Below are positions 11,185 through 16,821 of a stretch of 16,821 nucleotides of DNA, piece by piece. The notes below the pieces were generated by a model, which was not told the DNA's origin, ran no database searches, and saw nothing but the letters and a program-made list of their open reading frames with translations. Position numbers and translations under genes: made by a program. Each line of letters opens with the position of its first letter. Position 1 is the first letter of the stretch. This stretch comes from DASSFZ01 sp036514635 (GTDB taxonomy: Bacteria; Chloroflexota; Anaerolineae; Fen-1058): positions 1 to 16,821 of the forward strand of contig DATBWU010000369.1 in the NCBI GenBank assembly GCA_036514635.1, read 5' to 3'.

Positions 11185-12270
11185 ATGTCCCGACCGCGCC
11201 GGCTTATCTTGTGCACTCTCTCGATCGCCGGGCTGGCATTGGCGATGCTGGCCGCCGTGATCTCGGCGGCGACGGCTCACAGCCGGTTCGACGCGCACCC
11301 GGCGCGCGTCACGTTACGAAACGCGCAGCATGATCCAATCCTACCGCTCGCCTCGACCGACTACACAGGCTATCTGCCGCTCATCTCGCGAATAGCGGGC
11401 GGACCGACCATCGCCGGCTGCCAGGTCTTTCCGCCGGACAACCCGTGGAACACGGACATCTCGGGCTATCCTATCCACTCCAACTCGACTAACTTCATCA
11501 ACAGCATCAGCACTGCCGGCGGCAACACAAACTACTTTCTCCACGCCGACTTCGGCTCGTACATCTACTACGGCATTCCCTACACCGTCGTCGCCTCGAC
11601 GCAGCCGAGCGTGCCGATCACGTTTCACCCGGACGGCTACCCCGGCGAGAGCGACCCCGGCCCGTATCCGATTCCACCCGGCGCGCCGATCGAAGGCGGC
11701 CCGGACTCTACCGGCGATCGTCACGTCCTGGTGCTGGAAAAGGATAACTGCATTCTGTACGAACTGTACAACGCCCGGTACGTCGGGCCGGGTTGGGAAG
11801 TGTGGTCGAGCGCGAAGTTCGATCTGAAATCCAACGCGCTGCGCCCCGAAGGCTGGACCTCGGCGGACGCGGCGGGCCTGCCCATCCTGCCCGGGCTGGT
11901 GCGCTACGACGAAGTCGCCGCAGGCGCGATCAAGCACGCGGTGCGCTTCACGGTCAAGCGCTCGCAGCGCGGCTACATCCATCCGGCCACGCACTTCGCC
12001 AGTGACGACGCGAACTCAAACTATCCGCCGATGGGACTGCGCCTGCGGCTGAAAGCCGGTTACGACATTTCGGGCTTCATCGGACAGGCGCGCGTCATCC
12101 TCGAAGCGCTCAAGAAGTACGGGATGATCGTCGCCGACAACGGCACGAGCTGGTACATCACCGGCGCAAGCGATTCGCGCTGGAACGACGAGGACCTGGA
12201 TCAGCTCAAGACGGTTCCGGGCAGCGCATTCGAGGTGGTTTATACTGGCGAGATTCTCACAGGGCCGTAG
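11185..12270 (+). CDS. Conserved secreted protein of unknown function
   Basis: The protein has 361 residues. A basic N-terminus and hydrophobic segment (residues 6-31, ILCTLSIAGLALAMLAAVIS) ending near ATA-HS form a signal peptide. After a YLPLI motif (63-67) the body starts at CQVFPPDNPWNTDISGYPIH (79-98). Dense conserved-looking blocks are DFGSYIYYGIPY, GESDPGPYPIPPGAPIEGG, GDRHVLV, RPEGWTSADAAGLPILPGL (220-238), PPMGLRLRLK and YGMIVADNGTSWYITG. Only two cysteines (79 and 189) would remain in the mature protein and may form a disulfide. I recognise the pattern from uncharacterised secreted proteins of Actinobacteria and Chloroflexota, and know no activity. The ribosome site is weak. Its last 14 bases overlap the end of the convergent TPR gene. 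Confidence 0.9.
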   Translation: MSRPRRLILCTLSIAGLALAMLAAVISAATAHSRFDAHPARVTLRNAQHDPILPLASTDYTGYLPLISRIAGGPTIAGCQVFPPDNPWNTDISGYPIHSNSTNFINSISTAGGNTNYFLHADFGSYIYYGIPYTVVASTQPSVPITFHPDGYPGESDPGPYPIPPGAPIEGGPDSTGDRHVLVLEKDNCILYELYNARYVGPGWEVWSSAKFDLKSNALRPEGWTSADAAGLPILPGLVRYDEVAAGAIKHAVRFTVKRSQRGYIHPATHFASDDANSNYPPMGLRLRLKAGYDISGFIGQARVILEALKKYGMIVADNGTSWYITGASDSRWNDEDLDQLKTVPGSAFEVVYTGEILTGP

Positions 12271-13942
12271 AGAAGTGATCCAGCCAGCGCTCAACCTCCG
12301 CCGTCTCGGGTGCGCCGACTGTCCGGTACAGCGCCAGGGACGTTTCTCCGGCCTGGCGCGCCTCGCGTAAGTGCCCCTGTTGAAAGTGCGCCTGGGCTAA
12401 GTGCCAGTAGACTTCGGCCAGGATGTACTGATCGCCTAACTTCTCCAGGCCGGCGATAGCCCGCGTATAGTGAGAGATGGCCTCGCCCCATTCCCCCTGC
12501 CCGGCCCGGACCAGGCCAAGATCATCATACGTCTGTGCCGCGCCGTAATCATCGCCTATTTCCTGATAAAGGGCGAGCGCCCGCCGATGGTAAGCCAGTG
12601 ATCGAGCCCACCTGGCTCGCGCCCGGCAGACGCTGCCCAGGTTATTCAAAGTTACAGCGCACTTCTGTTTGTCGCCCAGGGCGGCAAAGACGCGCCTGGC
12701 CCGGGCGTGACACCTGATTGCCTGGCGCAAATCCCCCCGCATTTGATGAATCCGGCCGGCATTCGTCCAAACGGTAGCCAAACCATGGCGGTCATTCACA
12801 CGTTGGAGCACAGCCTCCGCTTCAGCATAGGCATCCAGCGCCTGATCCCAAGCGCCGCGCCAGCGATAGATAATGCCGATGTTGCCAAGAGTCGAAGCGG
12901 CTCCGTAGTCGTCTCCCAACTGGCGATAGAGCCGGAGCGCACCTTCATGGCAAATCAACGCCCGATCGAGATCACCCTGCAACCGATGAAGTTGTCCCAG
13001 GTTGTCGAGGACTTGCGACAATCCTCGAACGTCGTTGATCTGACGCATGGCTTCTTCGGCTGCTTCGAAACCGGTAAGGGCGAGCGGCCATTGGCCCTGT
13101 TGCGCCTGCACAATACCGGTGTTCATTAACACCAGGGCCTGTCGGCGACGCTCACCGGCTTCCGAATACGCCTGCTGCGCCAGGGCATAGTGCTGTAGCG
13201 CCTCGGCCCAGCGCCCCGTCTGGAGATAAACATTGCCGATGCCGTGGTTGACACGGCCTTGATCGCGGCGACTGCCATGCGCGGCGACGAGCGGGAGCGC
13301 CCGGTGGAAGTAGGCGAGCGCTTGGTCCCAGTTCGCTTGCCGCCAGTAGACCTCGCCGATGTCGATGCAGAGCTGCCCGACGATGGCAGGCTCGGCCAGA
13401 GCCTCCAACTGACCTAAAGCTCGCTGAAAGTCGTTCAGGGCTTGGCTCCACTCGGCCCGATCGGTGCGGACCCGACCGATGGCCCGGAGCACCAGGGCCT
13501 GCTCTTTTACTTCGCCCAGTTGCTCCATGAGAGCGAGAGCCTGGTTCAACGACTCCAACGCTTCTGCCCAGCACCCGCGCAGATACTGGATGCGGCCGAT
13601 GTATCTGAGGAGCCTTGCGCGTGCCGTCTCGTCGCCGATCTTCTGCGCGGCCCGGAGCGCCATGCCCAGAAAGTCCTCCCAGGTCTCCCAATTGCCGCTG
13701 CGTTCCATGTGTTCGTGCGAGTTCAGCGCACAATCGATGACGATCGACCAGGCCCCGGCATCGTAACAGGAGATCATCCCCTGGAGAATCTGATCCTGCT
13801 TCCGGCCGATCGCCGCCGGGTCTTGGCGATGCCGATCCAGGTACTCGACCAGAAAAACACCCAGGCGGCGAGCGCCGGCCTGAAACGCAACCTGCCTCGA
13901 TGCAGAGGTGTCCATCACAATCGGCTTCGTAATATCTCTCAT
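12257..13942 (-). CDS. TPR protein with eleven gapless 40-residue repeats
   Basis: The protein has 561 residues. Residues 109-548 divide into eleven consecutive units of exactly 40 residues with no gaps. They follow the pattern LGxVxxxxGxWxxALxxYxxALxxxxxLGD, as in kinesin-light-chain or MalT-like TPRs. Residues 1-108 hold an N-terminal helical part with a half repeat (WETWEDFLGMALRAAQKIGD) and 549-561 a short cap. It is a protein-binding scaffold. It begins 17 bases after the STAND ATPase gene on the same strand, so the two are probably co-translated and may work as a split NLR-like receptor, the TPR part sensing the ligand. No clear ribosome site precedes ATG 13942; the second Met (residue 10) is no better. 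Confidence 0.92.
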   Translation of the reverse strand: MRDITKPIVMDTSASRQVAFQAGARRLGVFLVEYLDRHRQDPAAIGRKQDQILQGMISCYDAGAWSIVIDCALNSHEHMERSGNWETWEDFLGMALRAAQKIGDETARARLLRYIGRIQYLRGCWAEALESLNQALALMEQLGEVKEQALVLRAIGRVRTDRAEWSQALNDFQRALGQLEALAEPAIVGQLCIDIGEVYWRQANWDQALAYFHRALPLVAAHGSRRDQGRVNHGIGNVYLQTGRWAEALQHYALAQQAYSEAGERRRQALVLMNTGIVQAQQGQWPLALTGFEAAEEAMRQINDVRGLSQVLDNLGQLHRLQGDLDRALICHEGALRLYRQLGDDYGAASTLGNIGIIYRWRGAWDQALDAYAEAEAVLQRVNDRHGLATVWTNAGRIHQMRGDLRQAIRCHARARRVFAALGDKQKCAVTLNNLGSVCRARARWARSLAYHRRALALYQEIGDDYGAAQTYDDLGLVRAGQGEWGEAISHYTRAIAGLEKLGDQYILAEVYWHLAQAHFQQGHLREARQAGETSLALYRTVGAPETAEVERWLDHFSTAL

Positions 13943-13959
13943 GTGCTATCGCGCGGGCA

Positions 13960-15387
13960 TCACGACTGCACTAACTCCGACAGGATAAAATGGCGCGTCA
14001 AGGGGTGGATGCTATAGCGATGTTCGTCTGGGCCGCCGACGTTCAGCAGTGACAGGCCGATCAATTCGTCGACTGCTGGGGACAGATCGGGTTCCGGCAA
14101 GCCACTGACTGCCAACAGGTCGTCCCAATCGCCGCCGCCGGGCGGCAGGTGAGGCATGTTCAGCAGCAAGGCTTGGCCTGCCTTCGAGAGCTTATCCCAC
14201 GAATAACGATAGATGAAGGTGTAAAACTCGCGCGCCTCCCCTGTTGCCTTTTGGAGTGCGGCCAAGACGTTGGCAAGTGGGCGGCGTTCCACCAGACCCA
14301 CCACCAGTTTGATCGCCAGGGGATTGCCTGCCGTGACATCCTGGATGGGAAGAAGCGTCTCGTCAGTTGCCTGCAAGATCTGATCGATACCGCGCTCAGC
14401 GCCGTGGTAGCGCATGAGGGCTATAGCTGCATTCGCATCCAGGGCGGTCACATGAATCGAATGATTCTGTTCGTATCGGGTGAGCCGCTCGCGACTGGTC
14501 AAGAGCACCTTGCTGGGATTAGTCAACGGCCAAAGTTCGTCCACCATCGGCTGGACATCGTCAGCCGTCTCCAGATTGTCTAAGACAATAAGGTAGGGCG
14601 CTTCGCAGAGGAGGAATCGAATGTCTGCTTTCTTGCGGTCGAGTGGTTGGCGGCGGATGTCGGCGTGGTTTAACTGGACGGCAATGGCATCCAGCAGCAT
14701 TTCGAACGTCAGGGCCGGCCGGGCAATCGGCTGTCGGCTACTCCAGGCAAACCGCTCACGTTGAGCAGTCTCCCATACCAGGTCATTGAACCGGCCAGCG
14801 ATCAACGTCTGCTTCGTCGCCTCTCGGGCCAGAGCCGTCTTCCCCACACCCCCCAATCCATCCAACGTGATCAGCCACCGGCCATCGGCATCGGCCAGAG
14901 CGCCGGCCAGCCTGTTCAGCACATCGGCGACGCCAAACAGGCGCGTGTAAGTGGAAGCCGGCAGTTTCCGCAGAGCCAGCTGCGCCTGAGTGTTCGCTCT
15001 TTCGACTTCTGTTTGTTCCATCTGCCAGAGGATGGCTGCCAGCATAGACACAGCCTCGGATTGTTTGTTGTAAAACGTGGAATCCGGGAGGCCGAACTCA
15101 TAGGCTACCTTTTTCGCCGTCTCTCCCTTGACGAAACGCTCCATTAGGAGCCGGGACGCATCGGCCTTATTTTGCTCGCGCAGGGCGTTCAGGCATTCGA
15201 GGAGAATCTCGCGCAGCGCGGCGCTGCGATGAAAGAGCGTGTCGGATTTCGCCCCGGCTTGCAGCCTGGCCTGTACCAGGGACAAGGAACGCGCCAGAGT
15301 CGTCTCACCCAGATCGTCGGCCCGATACCGACGCAGAGCCTGGTGCAGGTCTGCGATGAGCTGCCCGTCGAGTGTTTCGTACGGCAT
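13960..15387 (-). CDS. STAND-family (NB-ARC-like) ATPase with N-terminal helix-turn-helix-like region
   Basis: The protein has 475 residues. Residues 1-125 are helical, with a sigma-region-4-like segment KGETAKKVAYEFGLPDSTFYNKQSEAV (about 87-113, split here by function only). The NTPase core has Walker A LDGLGGVGKTALA (175-187), Walker B LIVLDN (266-271), sensor strand KVLLTSRE (293-300) and the GNPLA motif (354-358). A winged-helix region ends with IHPLTRHFILSE. This is the order of NB-ARC/NACHT-type switch proteins that oligomerise on ligand binding. The usual C-terminal repeats are missing and are encoded by the next gene. AGAGGAG before ATG 15387 sets the start. It could be a transcription regulator of MalT type or a phage-defence receptor; the sequence does not decide. 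Confidence 0.9.
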   Translation of the reverse strand: MPYETLDGQLIADLHQALRRYRADDLGETTLARSLSLVQARLQAGAKSDTLFHRSAALREILLECLNALREQNKADASRLLMERFVKGETAKKVAYEFGLPDSTFYNKQSEAVSMLAAILWQMEQTEVERANTQAQLALRKLPASTYTRLFGVADVLNRLAGALADADGRWLITLDGLGGVGKTALAREATKQTLIAGRFNDLVWETAQRERFAWSSRQPIARPALTFEMLLDAIAVQLNHADIRRQPLDRKKADIRFLLCEAPYLIVLDNLETADDVQPMVDELWPLTNPSKVLLTSRERLTRYEQNHSIHVTALDANAAIALMRYHGAERGIDQILQATDETLLPIQDVTAGNPLAIKLVVGLVERRPLANVLAALQKATGEAREFYTFIYRYSWDKLSKAGQALLLNMPHLPPGGGDWDDLLAVSGLPEPDLSPAVDELIGLSLLNVGGPDEHRYSIHPLTRHFILSELVQS

Positions 15388-15699
15388 GGCCTCTCCTCTG
15401 GAGAGAAGCAGGAGAACTTATGGAGTGAATTGATAGATCGTGCGCCCCGATTCGCGCTAGGATGAGGTCAAGGTCGAACGGGCATCGCTGCGTCGGCTCA
15501 GGAAGTGGATACGGCATTTTACTGTTGAATGCAGGTCGGGTCAAACGGAATGGTTTGAGCCATCACAGAGCAAGCGCCAGCAGGAGGCTGGTGATTATCC
15601 ACAAAGTGCTCCAGGCCCGCGTCCTCGCGGGCCGACCGCGCGGACACGGTCGGCGAGCATTCAAGATGTGCGCAATCGCCAGCGCAGGAGGATATTGTC
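15388..15699. other. Divergent intergenic region with tandem GC-rich hairpins
   Basis: GGCCCGCG (15614-15621) pairs with CGCGGGCC (15626-15633) around TCCT. The overlapping CCGACCG (15632-15638) pairs with CGGTCGG (15647-15653). The two palindromes lie 47-86 bases before the start of the secreted-protein gene. I found no convincing promoter for either flanking gene, and no small gene. Confidence 0.6.
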
Positions 15700-16821
15700 A
15701 TGTCAAAGCGATACATCCTGGGATTGGCTATCGCGTGCCTGTTGATCATCCTGGTGGACAGCGTCGCACGGATTGCGGTTACGGCATCCGTTCGGCTGTC
15801 TGACGAACGCATCACCGTCGATGGTGTGACCGAAGTGCAGTCATCGTCACCGTTGGTCGTGGACCGGATGGCAATCACCGCCGCCGTCATGCATGAAAAC
15901 TTTGAAAGCACCTGGCCCGCCCCGGGCTGGATGTTGATCGACGATAGTAGCAGTGATGGCGGCGAGTACAAGTGGGGCAAGCGGAGTTGCCATCCTCGCG
16001 CCGGGAACTTCGGCGGCTGGTCTGTCGGCGGCGGCGCACAGGGAAGCAGCCGCCTCTGTTCGGCGACTTATCCTAACAACATCCGCACGTGGGCGATCTA
16101 CGGTCCTTTTGACCTGAGCCAGGCAACCAGCGCCAGCCTGACCTTTCATGTTTGGGGGCGCAGCGAGAGTGTGACCGGGTGCCCCTACGACTACCTGTTC
16201 GCAGGCAGCTCCGCAGATGGCGTGAATCTCTCGGGTTCAAAATACTGTGGCGACTGGACAAATGGCGACGCCGGTAATGGCTACTACTCACGCACGCTTG
16301 ATCTGAGCAGCCGGCTGGGTCAAAGCCGGGTGTGGGTCGCTTTCCTTTTCGTGAGCAACAGCAGCGTCACCCACGCCGGCTTCACCATAGACGACGTGGC
16401 GCTGAATACGAACAGCGCCCCCGCCCCCTCGCCGACGCCTACCGTGAAGTCGAATATCTACCTGTCCTTTATCGCCAAACAATCCACTCCGACACCGATG
16501 CCCATTCGGTTCGCGGGTACGACGGACCAGAACAGAGTTGTCGATTTCGATGTCGATCCCAATCTCTCGGCTGTCAACCAGTTTCGCATCGGGTTTAAGG
16601 TGGTCTGTTCTGGCGTGACTACGGAAGGCACGCTGCGGGTCAGCAGGCCCGGTGGTTGGCCCATCTCGGATCGGCGATTCGAGATCCAGGCCGTCGCCAG
16701 TGTCGGGGTCAACGACGTTTTCACCGGCGAGTTCGACCCGACTTTTTCGAGCGTAGAGGGAACCTGGCTCAAATGGCTCGTCGTCAACGACCAACCGAGA
16801 TGTAGCAACAGCGGGACGTGG
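15700..16821 (+). CDS. Secreted multidomain protein, N-terminal part (3' end outside window)
   Basis: ATG 15700 is preceded by CAGGAGGAT at good spacing, and the frame stays open for 374 codons to the window edge. Residues 1-31 form a signal peptide or anchor (YILGLAIACLLIILV). About residues 66-236 look like a jelly-roll (MAM/immune-inhibitor-A-like) domain: ENFESTWPAPGWMLID, GPFDLSQATSASLTFHVWG, YSRTLDLSSRLGQSRVWVAF and closing GFTIDDVAL. A PAPSPTPT linker (241-248) and IYLSFIAKQSTPTP follow, and then a second beta-rich domain up to the edge. Seven cysteines are visible in the exported part. Such proteins bind or degrade extracellular polymers, but no catalytic motif is visible in this part. 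Confidence 0.88.
   Translation, partial: MSKRYILGLAIACLLIILVDSVARIAVTASVRLSDERITVDGVTEVQSSSPLVVDRMAITAAVMHENFESTWPAPGWMLIDDSSSDGGEYKWGKRSCHPRAGNFGGWSVGGGAQGSSRLCSATYPNNIRTWAIYGPFDLSQATSASLTFHVWGRSESVTGCPYDYLFAGSSADGVNLSGSKYCGDWTNGDAGNGYYSRTLDLSSRLGQSRVWVAFLFVSNSSVTHAGFTIDDVALNTNSAPAPSPTPTVKSNIYLSFIAKQSTPTPMPIRFAGTTDQNRVVDFDVDPNLSAVNQFRIGFKVVCSGVTTEGTLRVSRPGGWPISDRRFEIQAVASVGVNDVFTGEFDPTFSSVEGTWLKWLVVNDQPRCSNSGTW

Overview
The window reads as a GC-rich bacterial chromosome segment, most likely from a Chloroflexota (Anaerolineae-like) organism. This is an inference from several traits: proline/threonine-rich secreted proteins carrying a YLPLI-type motif, a TrpB2-type tryptophan synthase under a tryptophan T-box, a GAF protein with an ITETDYFxxLQxxAxxLR tail, a STAND ATPase next to a TPR protein, and nearly every intergenic gap filled by imperfect palindromic repeats of the ACCGCAGAG, CACAAAGACACGAAGG and GGACGAATGACGAA kinds. 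No taxonomic marker gene is present.

Region 1 (1-2909, + strand) is a signalling cassette: the end of a sensor histidine kinase, an RsbW-like anti-sigma kinase, a STAS anti-anti-sigma-like protein, a receiver-only response regulator and a GAF protein. Region 2 (2920-8599, - strand) is metabolic. Reading leftwards it has a strong promoter, a tryptophan-specific T-box leader (specifier UGG), trpB2, serC and serA, then a small Lrp-type RAM-domain protein and a thioredoxin-reductase-like flavoprotein with no CxxC. TrpB uses L-serine as co-substrate, so the order T-box, trpB2, serC, serA makes metabolic sense. Region 3 (8645-9631, - strand) is an ornithine cyclodeaminase/mu-crystallin family enzyme.

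Region 4 (9632-11054) holds the main finding: a peroxiredoxin gene interrupted by an in-frame TGA exactly at the peroxidatic cysteine codon. A hairpin fitting the bacterial SECIS model lies just downstream, and no cysteine occurs elsewhere in the protein. I read it as a selenocysteine peroxiredoxin. A four-helix CopD-like membrane protein follows.

Region 5 (11185-16821) has a secreted protein of a family I cannot name functionally, a convergent pair encoding a STAND (NB-ARC-like) ATPase and a protein with eleven gapless 40-residue TPRs, and the beginning of a large secreted protein with a beta-sandwich-like domain that runs off the window.

A recurrent feature is that palindromic repeats abut or enter gene 3' ends: the histidine kinase tail and the stop codons of serC and the peroxiredoxin lie in repeat sequence. 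One repeat palindrome is itself interrupted by a 128-bp MITE-like element with a 5-bp target duplication.
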